From positions 1 through 64,000 of the forward strand of contig NZ_JALGQH010000024.1 in NCBI RefSeq assembly GCF_022810305.1: DNA of 64,000 nt. The letters run 5' to 3'. The stretch is from Rhodococcus sp. ARC_M6. Lineage in GTDB: Bacteria; Actinomycetota; Actinomycetes; Mycobacteriales; Mycobacteriaceae. A program made the position numbers and the translations under genes. The notes beneath the pieces were generated by a model. The model was given only the letters and a program-made list of their open reading frames with translations. It did no database searches and had not been told where the DNA came from. Positions 52,115 to 60,700 of the stretch are shown here, piece by piece (positions within the stretch are counted from its first letter, which is position 1; each line of letters opens with the position of its first letter).

Positions 52115-53023
52115 ATGACCGAGCCTGCAGACGATGATCTGACACATCTGCATCACGCGGCACAACCGCTGGCGATGCTCCCTGCGGCGCAGCGTATTCG
52201 GCATGTTCGGGCCGACCGCTGGATCGGCTATCCCCATGCCCTGGCGGTGATCGAACAGCTTGAGGTGCTGCTCGCGTGGCCCGATCGAGGGCGAATGCCG
52301 AACGTGCTGCTCGTCGGTCCGACGAACAACGGCAAGTCGATGATCATCGAGAAGTTTCGCCGCGCTCACCCGCCGGTCAGCGTCCCCGACCGCGAGCAGA
52401 TCCCGGTGTTGTGTGTGCAGATGCCTTCGGAGCCGTCGGTCAGCCGCTTCTACGTGGCATTGTTGGCGGCGTTGGGGGCTCCGCTCCGTCCGCACCGAAG
52501 AGTCCACGAGCTTGAGCAACTGGCACTGACGTTGCTGCGCGCCACCGGTGTGCAGATGCTGGTGATCGACGAACTGCACAACCTCCTGGCCGGCCGCGAC
52601 GGTGTTCGCCGCGAATTCTTGAACCTGCTGCGCTACCTCGGCAACGAACTACGAATGCCGCTAGTGGGTGTCGGGACCCGCGAGGCCTATCTGGCGATCA
52701 GGGCCGACGCGCAACTCGAGAACAGATTCCATCCGACGATTCTTCCGGTGTGGGGCAACGATTCCGATACCCGTTCGCTGCTCGCGAGCTTCACGGCCAG
52801 CTTTCCGTTGCGCAAGCCCTCACACCTGACGTCGGAGGAGATGACCGGATATCTGCTTGCCCGCAGCGAAGGCACCATCGGGGAGCTGTCGATGCTCCTC
52901 ACCGCTGCCGCGGTCGCCGCGATCGAGACCGGCGAAGAAGCGATCACCCACCACGTTTTGACGATCACCGACTACACCGGCCCCAGTGGGCGGCGCCGAC
53001 AGTTCGAACGCGACCTGGCATGA
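52115..53023 (+). CDS. tniB: TniB-like AAA+ ATPase
   Basis: 302 residues from ATG 52115, five bases after tniA. Walker A GPTNNGKS, Walker B LVIDELHNLL, then the sensor region MPLVGVGTREAYLAI. TniB/TnsC-type proteins select the target DNA and activate the transposase. The stop overlaps the next ATG (ATGA). Confidence 0.9.
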   Translation: MTEPADDDLTHLHHAAQPLAMLPAAQRIRHVRADRWIGYPHALAVIEQLEVLLAWPDRGRMPNVLLVGPTNNGKSMIIEKFRRAHPPVSVPDREQIPVLCVQMPSEPSVSRFYVALLAALGAPLRPHRRVHELEQLALTLLRATGVQMLVIDELHNLLAGRDGVRREFLNLLRYLGNELRMPLVGVGTREAYLAIRADAQLENRFHPTILPVWGNDSDTRSLLASFTASFPLRKPSHLTSEEMTGYLLARSEGTIGELSMLLTAAAVAAIETGEEAITHHVLTITDYTGPSGRRRQFERDLA

Positions 53024-54249
53024 GCAAGGGGGTCGAGGAGGTGCAGCGATGGCCCCTGCACCCGCAGCCTCAAACCGGTGAAGCACTGACCTCCTGGCTT
53101 CGCCGAATCGGAAACCTCTACGGGATCAGCAACATCGTCCAGCTCGTGAGCGAACTCCACCCCGATGGCGCGGGGTCGGATCTCGATCGAGACATCCCCG
53201 ATGCCGCGGCCCGAATGCTCGCTGCCCGCAGCACCGTTGCGCTCGATCAGCTACAACAGATGAGCCTGTCGGGCTGGGTTCCGTGGCTGCTCGACAGCAC
53301 CGACCCAGAGGAATGCGACTTCGACACTTACGTCCACCAACTCTCGGTCCTGATCCCACCGCAACTTTCGAAGGGTGATCGCCCCCGCCGCGCTCCAACA
53401 GAACCGGGATGGCTGCCGTGGGTCACCGACACCCCCAACGACCGCGTATGCCCGGTCTGCATCGGTGCCGGCGACGCGGACACTGTCATCGGTGTGAAGT
53501 TGATATGGCAGCTGTCGCTAGTGGCGAGCTGCCCCGAGCATCGCTGCCGCCTCGAACCCTGTCATGTCGTACCTGGTCAGATCGTATTCTGGGACAGGAG
53601 TGTCTGTGCCCTCGGTAAGGACCTGCGCCCCACCCCGGTGCACAGTACGGTCACCGCCCTCGATCACCGCACCACCGCTGCCCTGGCAGAAGGCAGCGTG
53701 CTGTTGCCCCGAGCTCGTGTGCACGCGGGTCTGTGGTTCCGGATGCTGCGCACACTGATCGACGAGATCTGCATCCCGCTCAGCAAAGCCGGCACATATG
53801 CCCGCGATCTTCGGCTGATCTGGGAATGCGCCGATGACCGGCCACCACGTGCACTCACTCGCCCGTTCGAATATCTGAATCGGGCCGATCAGAGTCGGAT
53901 CCTCGCCGGAGCCGCTGCCGCGATCACCCTCATAGAGGACGGCACGATCACCGCGGCTGGAACACACGGCGATCTACTCAGCCCCTACCCGGCTGATGCA
54001 GTCTTCGCCGGAATACCCTTCCCACCTTCGGTACCAGCGCCGCCGGCGCACACGGACACCGCATCCAGTGCGTGGGAAAAGTTGCCCGCGCTGATCGACG
54101 CCGTTGTTGCCGCAGCCCGAGAAAACGCCGACACCGCCCGATCCCTACACGCATTCATCCTGCTCGGAGCCCGCACCGACCAGCAGATTCGCAAGATCGA
54201 CGACACGTTCAACGAGCTGGGCATCGACATCGGCAACCGAGATCGGTGA
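53020..54249 (+). CDS. tniQ: TniQ-family target-selection protein
   Basis: 409 residues from ATG 53020. The N-terminal TniQ domain (LHPQPQTGEALTSWLRRIG) and zinc-finger cysteines (RVCPVCIGAG, SCPEHRCRLEPC) are present. TniQ guides the transposition complex to its target, in Tn5053-type elements near resolvase res sites. Third gene of the tni operon. Confidence 0.88.
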   Translation: MSKGVEEVQRWPLHPQPQTGEALTSWLRRIGNLYGISNIVQLVSELHPDGAGSDLDRDIPDAAARMLAARSTVALDQLQQMSLSGWVPWLLDSTDPEECDFDTYVHQLSVLIPPQLSKGDRPRRAPTEPGWLPWVTDTPNDRVCPVCIGAGDADTVIGVKLIWQLSLVASCPEHRCRLEPCHVVPGQIVFWDRSVCALGKDLRPTPVHSTVTALDHRTTAALAEGSVLLPRARVHAGLWFRMLRTLIDEICIPLSKAGTYARDLRLIWECADDRPPRALTRPFEYLNRADQSRILAGAAAAITLIEDGTITAAGTHGDLLSPYPADAVFAGIPFPPSVPAPPAHTDTASSAWEKLPALIDAVVAAARENADTARSLHAFILLGARTDQQIRKIDDTFNELGIDIGNRDR

Positions 54250-54390
54250 CACGATCGCCGCGTCGAAACAGGGGTCTGCAGGCATCGCTGCGCGTCACCC
54301 ACGGTCGGTGTGCGGTGACCGACGAGAAATATCGTTCCCGCACCGTCTCTATTGAAAGCGCAGTTCAGCAAGTTTTTCGTTTAAACGGAT

Positions 54391-55587
54391 GTGTCGGAGG
54401 GCGTGGCTACTGTTCCGGCTATGAGGAATGAGCAGTTCACCGGCTCCCACCGCGTATCCGTCCCTGCTGCGGTGGGCACTGAGGCGGTGTTCCCGGATCT
54501 GCCCGACGATGTCGCCGCCCGGATCGGGCGATCGATGGAATCCGCTCGCTCCGACGGCACCCGGCGGGCGTACGAATCGGCGTGGCGACGCTTCGAGCAC
54601 TGGTGCACCGCCCACAGTCACAGTTCATTGCCTGCGCATCCGGTGACCGTCGCTGCGTATCTCGTCGCGGCCGCCGACACCCTCACTACCTCCGGGACCC
54701 GCGCTTACGCCCCGCCCACATTCGCCAAGTGGGTCGCCGCGATCGCCGACCGCCACCGACGTACCGGGCACGAGTCCCCGACCTCGCACGAGATCGTGCG
54801 CGGCACCCTCGCCGGGATCCGCCGCGACTACGCCGCCGCCGGTGATCGGCTCCGCAATCCGCGGGCCCCGTTGTTGACCGCCGACATCACCGCCATCACC
54901 GCCGCCGCCCGAGATTCTGTCGCCGGTTGGGCGGACGAGGTTCTCGAACGCCGCGACAGTGCCCTGATCCTGATCGGCTTCGCCGGGGCGTTCAGACGCA
55001 GTGAACTCGTCGAATTACAGTGTGGGGACGTCAAACTCGACCGCCTCGACGGTGTTCATGTTCGGCTGCGGCGCTCGAAAACCGATCAGGACGGCACCGG
55101 AGCGGTCCGGGCTCTGCCGTTCACCGCCCGCCACGAGCACTGCCCGCCCTGTGCATGGGCACGGTGGGCGCAGGTCGTGGCAGCGTTCGATACAGGTGGA
55201 CGTGTCGGGGTCATCCGAATACTCACGACATCCGGCCCATTCGATGCGCACGTCTGCCGCGGCGCCATCCCCAAGATGAGCGCGCAGGCACCGTTATTCC
55301 GGTCGATCCGCAAAAACGGGAACCTCTCCGACACCCCGTTGTCCGGGGCAGCGGTCCATGCCGCGATCCGCCGCCGCGCCACCGCAGCCGGCTACGACCC
55401 TGCCGTGGTCATACAGTTGGGTGGGCATTCCTTGCGGGCCGGTTTCGTCACCCAAGCCTTCCGCAACGGCGCCGACGCCCACGCCATCATGCGCCAGACC
55501 GGGCACACCACCCCCGCCATGGTCGAGGTGTACGCGAGAGAAAATGCGCCCTTGATAGGCAATGCCGTCAACGATCTCGGCCTATGA
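54391..55587 (+). CDS. Tyrosine recombinase
   Basis: 398 residues; the start (GTG 54391 or ATG 54421) is uncertain as neither has a good ribosome binding site. A SAM-like N-domain (TRRAYESAWRRFEHWCTAH) precedes the catalytic domain with R in GAFRRSELVELQ, HxxR in GGHSLRAGF, H in QTGHTTPAM and nucleophile Y in VEVYARE. It may resolve cointegrates in place of the serine resolvase of classical Tn402 elements. ATGA overlap with the next gene. Confidence 0.88.
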   Translation: MSEGVATVPAMRNEQFTGSHRVSVPAAVGTEAVFPDLPDDVAARIGRSMESARSDGTRRAYESAWRRFEHWCTAHSHSSLPAHPVTVAAYLVAAADTLTTSGTRAYAPPTFAKWVAAIADRHRRTGHESPTSHEIVRGTLAGIRRDYAAAGDRLRNPRAPLLTADITAITAAARDSVAGWADEVLERRDSALILIGFAGAFRRSELVELQCGDVKLDRLDGVHVRLRRSKTDQDGTGAVRALPFTARHEHCPPCAWARWAQVVAAFDTGGRVGVIRILTTSGPFDAHVCRGAIPKMSAQAPLFRSIRKNGNLSDTPLSGAAVHAAIRRRATAAGYDPAVVIQLGGHSLRAGFVTQAFRNGADAHAIMRQTGHTTPAMVEVYARENAPLIGNAVNDLGL

Positions 55588-56663
55588 CCACCCACGTCGA
55601 TGCAGGTGAGGACATGACCACCGAGTCGAGCACCATCGATAACACCACCAGTGCTACCCATCTCGCACCCCAACCTCCGGATTCGCAACTCCCGGCACGG
55701 GATCGGCACACCTGGATGTTGTTCACGGACTGGTGCGCCGCCCACGACCAACCGTCGTTGCCGACAACGCCGGAACTTTTGGCCCAGTTCCTCTCCGCCC
55801 ACCCCGCAGGTACGGTCACGCAGCGCCGGCGTATCTCCGTCATCGACACAGCCCATCACCGCTATGGCTTCCCGGCGCCGGGGCGCAGCGACAATATCCG
55901 CGCCGCCCTTGACGCGACGCGCAGGGCACGCCTCGACAATCTCGCCGCCCGTACCGGTGAGGTGATCTCACGGCTTCCCGAAACGGGTTGGCCGGCAGCG
56001 TTGTTTGCCCGCCGCGACGCCATGATCCTCACCCTCGCTCCTACCGGACTGACGTACACGCAGATCGCGGCGCTGCGTATCTGCGACGTCACCGCCGATC
56101 CTGTCACCGATGCCCTACACGTCGACGCGGTCGACCGTGTAGCGGTGATCCCGCCGGGGCTCGTAGCAGCCGGGGCCTCCCCGGCGCGGGTGTATCGGCG
56201 GTGGATGGAAGTTCTCGGATTCTCGGACCGGTATTTCAGCACCCACATGCTCGCGGGCCTCATGGACACCGGCGACGGCAACGAACTCACCGGACACGAC
56301 GGACGCATCGACCCGGCCGATCAGCGGCCGCTACTGACCCCGATCGACCGATGGGGCCACACCCCACTGACCGCCACGCCGCTCACCGCTCGCGCAGTAG
56401 CCGACATCACCGCCGCGCACCTATCCGGTCAGGCACCGCGACACATCCACCCACCCCAACGAAAGAGCCCCGAAAACAACAGCTCAACAACGCAATCGGA
56501 TGCTATAGAGCCGCTCGGCGACGACTACTACGAACACGGAATCGCTGCCCGCAAACACGCACACCACACCCTCGGCAGTGTCACATCGGCCCTCGACGAA
56601 ATCGAGGACCGAGCCGACCGACTCCTCGCGGAGCTGCTCGAACTCATCGAAGGTCCCTTGTGA
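55584..56663 (+). CDS. Tyrosine-recombinase-like partner, catalytic residues not visible
   Basis: 359 residues from ATG 55584. Residues ~40-250 follow the layout of the upstream recombinase (RHTWMLFTDWCAAHDQPSLP, then RRDAMILTLAPTGLTYTQIAAL where the Arg of the first motif would be). No HxxR or tyrosine motif is evident. The C-terminus has a coiled helix (LDEIEDRADRLLAELLELIE). Probably a non-catalytic partner of the first recombinase. Confidence 0.7.
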   Translation: MTTHVDAGEDMTTESSTIDNTTSATHLAPQPPDSQLPARDRHTWMLFTDWCAAHDQPSLPTTPELLAQFLSAHPAGTVTQRRRISVIDTAHHRYGFPAPGRSDNIRAALDATRRARLDNLAARTGEVISRLPETGWPAALFARRDAMILTLAPTGLTYTQIAALRICDVTADPVTDALHVDAVDRVAVIPPGLVAAGASPARVYRRWMEVLGFSDRYFSTHMLAGLMDTGDGNELTGHDGRIDPADQRPLLTPIDRWGHTPLTATPLTARAVADITAAHLSGQAPRHIHPPQRKSPENNSSTTQSDAIEPLGDDYYEHGIAARKHAHHTLGSVTSALDEIEDRADRLLAELLELIEGPL

Positions 56664-56701
56664 AGAGACATCCATGAGCGGTAGTGATGCTCTCGCCGAG
56701 A

Positions 56702-56726
56702 GTGCAGTCGTCTTCTGAAACTGACA
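56702..56726 (-). repeat. Right terminal repeat of the tni transposon
   Basis: Read on the minus strand it begins TGTCAGTTTCAGAAGACG, inverted relative to the left end at 50293. It lies 38 bases after the second recombinase gene. Confidence 0.85.
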
Positions 56727-56759
56727 CCCTCGAAAAGGCTCGTTGGGTAGCGTGCGTTC

Positions 56760-57347
56760 ATGAGCGTGGAAGAGAACTGGCTGAGGCTTCACGATTGGTG
56801 CTTGCGGGAAGCCCCGATAACGGCCGCGGCGATCGACCCACCAGCGGGCCAAAGTTTCGTGGACGAGGTCGAAGCATTGACTGGCAGAAAGTGGCCGACC
56901 GAACTACGGACATGGTTCGGTCTCCAGAACGGGAACCCGGACGGAAGGCACTCCGCCCTGATATTTCCGGAATACCAACCGCTACCGTTGGATCTCGTCG
57001 CATCTCGATGGGCATCGATGACGGAAATGTGGGCAGATACGACGGCAGCAGTCGGCGGCCTCAGTTTGCTCGACGAGCCTGCGGGGGAGGTCTCTGGAAC
57101 TTACTTGTCCGCGTATATCCCGATCGCCTTCAACATTCGAGGCGATCTTTTGTTCGTCGACACCCGAGCTGGCCACTCCAGTGGATGCGTACGCGGATTT
57201 ATGGGAGAAGACAACGATCAGGGCGAAAGTTGGGCATCCATCGACTCGCTTCTGGAGGAGGTTGTTGCTTCACTCGAGGATGGACGCCCGTGTCGCGGTT
57301 GGGTTCCGAGCATCGACGAGGGCTGGCTGCACTGGGAATTCCCTTAG
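56760..57347 (+). CDS. SMI1/KNR4 (SUKH)-family protein
   Basis: 195 residues. Pattern FVDEVEALTGRKWPTELRTWFGLQNG and a later YIPIAFNIRGDLLFVDTR fit the SUKH superfamily, which includes immunity proteins against contact-dependent and polymorphic toxins. No toxin gene is next to it, so it may be an orphan immunity gene carried between two transposon ends (56726 and 57489). Start chosen at the first ATG; AACTG-type upstream context is weak. Confidence 0.75.
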   Translation: MSVEENWLRLHDWCLREAPITAAAIDPPAGQSFVDEVEALTGRKWPTELRTWFGLQNGNPDGRHSALIFPEYQPLPLDLVASRWASMTEMWADTTAAVGGLSLLDEPAGEVSGTYLSAYIPIAFNIRGDLLFVDTRAGHSSGCVRGFMGEDNDQGESWASIDSLLEEVVASLEDGRPCRGWVPSIDEGWLHWEFP

Positions 57348-57488
57348 GACTCCACGATGTCTCACCTGACACTGTCTCGACAACGAACGATTGATGGACC
57401 CGGTGGCTTCGATAGGAACACCCGATCAATTCCCCGACTCGAGGTTCAGCAGTCAGGGAATGACTCAGTGATGATGCTTCCGCCGAAC

Positions 57489-57533
57489 GCGCAGTCGTCT
57501 TCTGAAAAATGCAGTCGTCTTCTGAAACTGACA
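57489..57533 (-). repeat. Additional Tn402-type right end with two tandem repeats
   Basis: On the minus strand the outer repeat begins TGTCAGTTTCAGAAGACG (outer edge 57533) and a second TTTTTCAGAAGACGACTG follows. It directly abuts the truncated resolvase reading frame. Confidence 0.8.
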
Positions 57534-58012
57534 GCCGGCAGACCCGGCGCCCCGGACTCGACAATGCGATCAACGCTGCCCGGGAAGGTGACGTCTTCTG
57601 TGTGACCAAACTCGACCGGCTCTCTCGGTCCGCGAAGGATCTTCACGAGACAGTGGGGCGACTGGCAGACAAGGGTGTTGCGTTGTCGATCGACGGGAAG
57701 ATCTACGACCCATCGGATCCGATGGGCAAGATGTTCATCGGTGTCCTCGGGTTGATGGCCGAATTCGAGTCCGACCTGATCCGGAGTCGGACCAGGGACG
57801 CCGTGGCGGCAGCCGCAGCGGCTGGCAAGATGAAAGGCCGTCAACACAAGCTCACACCGGAAGAGCGGGCATACCTGTTGCAAACGTATGAGACGGGGCA
57901 GTTCAAGATCGAAACACTGTGCAGGAATACAGGTTTGAAGCGCTCAGCGTTGTACGCGAATATCGAGTTGGCGCGCACCGAGCGGGAAGCTGGAATGCTT
58001 TCGGCACTCTGA
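57534..58012 (+). pseudogene. Serine resolvase gene lacking its N-terminus
   Basis: The frame resumes as RRPGLDNAINAAREGDVFCV and continues through TKLDRLSRSAKDL, MGKMFIGVLGLMAEFESDLI to the C-terminal HTH (QFKIETLCRNTGLKRSALYA). The first ~45 residues with the catalytic serine are replaced by the transposon end. The in-frame ATG at 57509 lies inside the transposon repeat. Family: Tn3-type resolvase/invertase. Confidence 0.85.
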
Positions 58013-58061
58013 ACTCGCCTGTCGCAAGGCCAAAAAGACACTCACAAGGGCATTGGCGGCG

Positions 58062-58607
58062 TCACGCGCGGCGGTCACGGACGTCGCGCCAATCGATGAT
58101 GGGACCGGTGATCATGTCGAGACGCTGGGTATCAGGGTTCCAGCGGATCGCAGTTTCCGGCGCGAGGGTCTGTTCGAGGATTCGAGTGATGTGGGACTGA
58201 AGCCGCCAATCGATGTATTCACGTCTTTGGAGACTATGCCACCACTCGACCGGGTGGGTGACGATCATCGGTTTGCGCAGCCAGCGGGTCTGGATCCTCG
58301 CGCTCTGGATCTCGCCGGCACGGCACGTCGAGTCGCACATGTGGCAGAACCAACCATGCGGTGCACGGATCGCCCACGGCAGGAGTTCACCCCTGGTTGC
58401 GTCTCGGAGCAAGACCGACAGGTCATTCGACCATGACGGTACGGGCACCGCCGCTGCGGTAGGTGCGGGTGACGGCATCCACTGGTCGAGCGTGCGCATT
58501 CCCGAACGTGGCGCATACCAACGGCGCGCCTGCGGGTCCCACCGGGCACCGAAAGCCTTGGCCGAATCCTTCTCCCGGTAGGGAACGTCAAGCCATAGCC
58601 GTTGCAT
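58062..58607 (-). CDS. DUF5710-domain protein
   Basis: 181 residues from ATG 58607 (GTGGGAG upstream). The N-terminus LWLDVPYREKDSAKAFGARW then RRWYAP is the DUF5710 signature seen in plasmid and phage DNA-metabolism proteins. The rest contains a CxxC...C cluster (HMCDSTCRAG) and tryptophan-rich segments. Role unknown; possibly nucleic-acid binding. It converges on the broken resolvase gene. Confidence 0.7.
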   Translation of the reverse strand: MQRLWLDVPYREKDSAKAFGARWDPQARRWYAPRSGMRTLDQWMPSPAPTAAAVPVPSWSNDLSVLLRDATRGELLPWAIRAPHGWFCHMCDSTCRAGEIQSARIQTRWLRKPMIVTHPVEWWHSLQRREYIDWRLQSHITRILEQTLAPETAIRWNPDTQRLDMITGPIIDWRDVRDRRA

Positions 58608-58820
58608 CGTCGCCGCTCCCACTTCCACTTGACGTCCTCCCCACGCTTACTCACAGCAGAGGTTCCCGGGTAGCTCATGCTACCGACGAGCACTGCCGCT
58701 CAACTACGCTCACGGAGAGCTAGTCGGGGCGGTCGGCGGTTTTCGTGGCCAAGAACGACCTTGGCCTCAACAGGTCAACGCACTCTACTTATGTTTCTCA
58801 TCACCGCCGATTTGCCGCCT

Positions 58821-58849
58821 TTGAGCTGCAGGTATAAGGTTACTTATAT
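58821..58849 (+). promoter_or_regulatory. Promoter with overlapping palindrome before the HTH/zeta pair
   Basis: TTGAGC (58821-58826) and TTATAT (58844-58849) are spaced 17 bases. The palindrome TATAAG-GTTA-CTTATA (58833-58848) overlaps the -10 box. A strong ribosome binding site (GAGGAGG) follows before ATG 58864. Confidence 0.7.
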
Positions 58850-58863
58850 ATGAGGAGGTAGTC

Positions 58864-59325
58864 ATGTCCGATGTCTTAGAACACCAGCTAGAGACGACCA
58901 TGACAACATCTAAGGCACGTGGCGTTGTCGATCGCATCGTGTTCTTACGCAGCGTGCGCCAGCTCCACGAACAGAAAAAGTGGACTCAAACACGATTGGC
59001 GGAGGCCAACGGGGTCAGCCAGCCAGCGATTTCGCAGTGGTTGAAGATGTCGCGCATTGATGCGCCAGACGTACGCCCAGACATGGCTGGCGGAACTCCG
59101 TACGAGATCGCGGCTCGCTATGCCGCTAAGTTGCTCGATCGAGAGACGATGCTCAGGCAGCTGTCAGCGTGGATCTACGAGACGGCCGAGGGCGCATCGC
59201 CCAGCCAGGGCGACGTACCGCCGCTGAGCTTGGCGGGATTCAATCTGCAGGTCGGTCGGGCATTGGACGATCGATTCATCAATGAGACCGATTACGACCG
59301 CATCCTTGAGGCAGTAGCAGACTGA
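58864..59325 (+). CDS. HTH-domain probable antitoxin
   Basis: 153 residues. A helix-turn-helix lies at about 40-62 (WTQTRLAEANGVSQPAISQWLK). The C-terminal part is helical and could bind the zeta toxin. It precedes the toxin gene by one base, and its promoter has a palindromic site suited to self-regulation. It is unlike the classic epsilon antitoxin; the pairing is inferred from position. Confidence 0.7.
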   Translation: MSDVLEHQLETTMTTSKARGVVDRIVFLRSVRQLHEQKKWTQTRLAEANGVSQPAISQWLKMSRIDAPDVRPDMAGGTPYEIAARYAAKLLDRETMLRQLSAWIYETAEGASPSQGDVPPLSLAGFNLQVGRALDDRFINETDYDRILEAVAD

Positions 59326-59326
59326 C

Positions 59327-60283
59327 TTGAGACACGAAGAAGCAGAGGACCGCCGGGCGCGGCTGGAGAGCTTGTCGACGCCGGGTGGTCCGCTCAACAT
59401 AGATGCCCCGAACGCGACCGTCATGGTCAAAGCTCACTTTCGCAAAGTGGATCGCGAATGGGTGCCTACTGCATCTCGCCGGAGGATGCACACTTTGCTA
59501 CTCGACCAGTGGCGATCTACCGCTCGTACCCCGCGGCGGAAGCGCAAAGCAACGCTCTTCGCCGGCCCGCCCGCAGCAGGTAAAAGCACTCTGATGGGCG
59601 CACCGGCTACCGATCTTGCAGAGTACCGCCAGATCGACGCAGACGACTTCAAGACGCTGCTGCTTCGGTCCGCAGTACTCGATGGCTCGATCTCAACCCT
59701 GCTCCCAGAGGCCCTGCGGGGCAACCAGAAAGAACAGTTTCATCCCCTCGAACTCTCCGCCTTGGTGCATCACGAGTCGACGATTCTGCAAGCACGTGCG
59801 TTGATCGCCGCGATGCGGGCTGGTGAGAATGTAGCCATCGACGGAACGTTGGGGTACATGCCATGGGCGACGGAATTAGTCGGCCAGCTGGGTGACTTCG
59901 GCTACGAGATCCACGTGATCGACGTCGAGGCAACGCAAGAGATAGCACTCGCGCGCGTCATCGATCGCTGGCGAGCAGGCTACGCGAGGGCTACGGCCTT
60001 CCCATCTGATCCGGTTGCCGCGATGGGCGGCCGGTGGTTGCCTGCCTCGGCAGTAACCCGGCTCTTCACCGCGGCTCCCGAGGTGGCAGGTACGCCGCTC
60101 GTAGCCGGCTGCTCGACGAGCGAGACGAACGCGCATCAGCTTGCCGCCGCATTTCCTGAGGTTGTGAAGTACGACCTGTACAGAACCACTGCCCTGATGG
60201 AACCGCCGAAGCACGAACAGTCCTGGAAGAGAACGGGCAGCGGAGACTGGGCGACCTTGTCGATCCAGCCCTCGAACACTTGA
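59327..60283 (+). CDS. Zeta-type toxin (nucleotide-sugar kinase family)
   Basis: 318 residues if started at TTG 59327. The zeta domain has Walker A TLFAGPPAAGKSTLMG, YRQIDADDFKTLLL with the substrate-binding Asp, and IDGTLGYMPWATELVGQLGD. Zeta toxins phosphorylate UDP-N-acetylglucosamine and block cell-wall synthesis. Here it would stabilise the plasmid together with the HTH antitoxin. The N-terminal ~50 residues are unlike typical zeta proteins; ATG 59423 is an alternative start. Confidence 0.78.
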   Translation: MRHEEAEDRRARLESLSTPGGPLNIDAPNATVMVKAHFRKVDREWVPTASRRRMHTLLLDQWRSTARTPRRKRKATLFAGPPAAGKSTLMGAPATDLAEYRQIDADDFKTLLLRSAVLDGSISTLLPEALRGNQKEQFHPLELSALVHHESTILQARALIAAMRAGENVAIDGTLGYMPWATELVGQLGDFGYEIHVIDVEATQEIALARVIDRWRAGYARATAFPSDPVAAMGGRWLPASAVTRLFTAAPEVAGTPLVAGCSTSETNAHQLAAAFPEVVKYDLYRTTALMEPPKHEQSWKRTGSGDWATLSIQPSNT

Positions 60284-60567
60284 GTGTCCGTAAGGCGAAT
60301 CGGTTACGCGTAGCCGGAACATGTCTGACCGGCCGGATCGGGTGCGGGCAATAGAGTATCTAGTCGGGGTCGAGCGTGCGCCCTCGCCGCGCGAGATTTC
60401 AACGTGCCACTGGAACGAGAGGTCAACGCTCGACATCTCGTCGTGTTCTGCGTGCCAGACACTGGTCGCTTATCCGCGGCGATCCTTGTTGGCCGGGTTA
60501 CTGTAGTCCCACCAGCCACCACGATTGGCTCGTCCCAGGCCATCATTACGGTTGGGCCAGCCGTTGT
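60284..60567. other. Intergenic region before the IS21 element
   Basis: No gene supported. Short frames lack ribosome binding sites. It is the left flank of the IS21-family insertion. Confidence 0.45.
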
Positions 60568-60700
60568 TGTCGACGGCCATCGTAAGCTCCCCACTGGCGG
60601 CCATTTATGGCGCATTTTGTGGCCATGGTTTCTCCCCGCGTACGGCCAGATAGTTCCCCACCTGCTGTGAGTCAGATTCGGTCCCGGCAACGCTGGGTGG

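Larger units (their letters stand above)
50293..56726 (+). mobile_element. Tn402/Tn5053-like transposon
   Basis: Bounded by inverted terminal repeats at 50293-50317 and 56702-56726. It carries tniA, tniB and tniQ in that order and two tyrosine-recombinase-like genes where classical members carry a serine resolvase. The 5 bases on either side (ATTCA and CCCTC) do not match, so the present ends may come from rearrangement. A further right-type end at 57489-57533 could define a larger unit. Confidence 0.78.

Noticed and set aside
50288..56731. Perfect target-site duplication of the tni transposon
   Set aside because: The flanking 5-mers (ATTCA and CCCTC) differ, so no duplication can be claimed.
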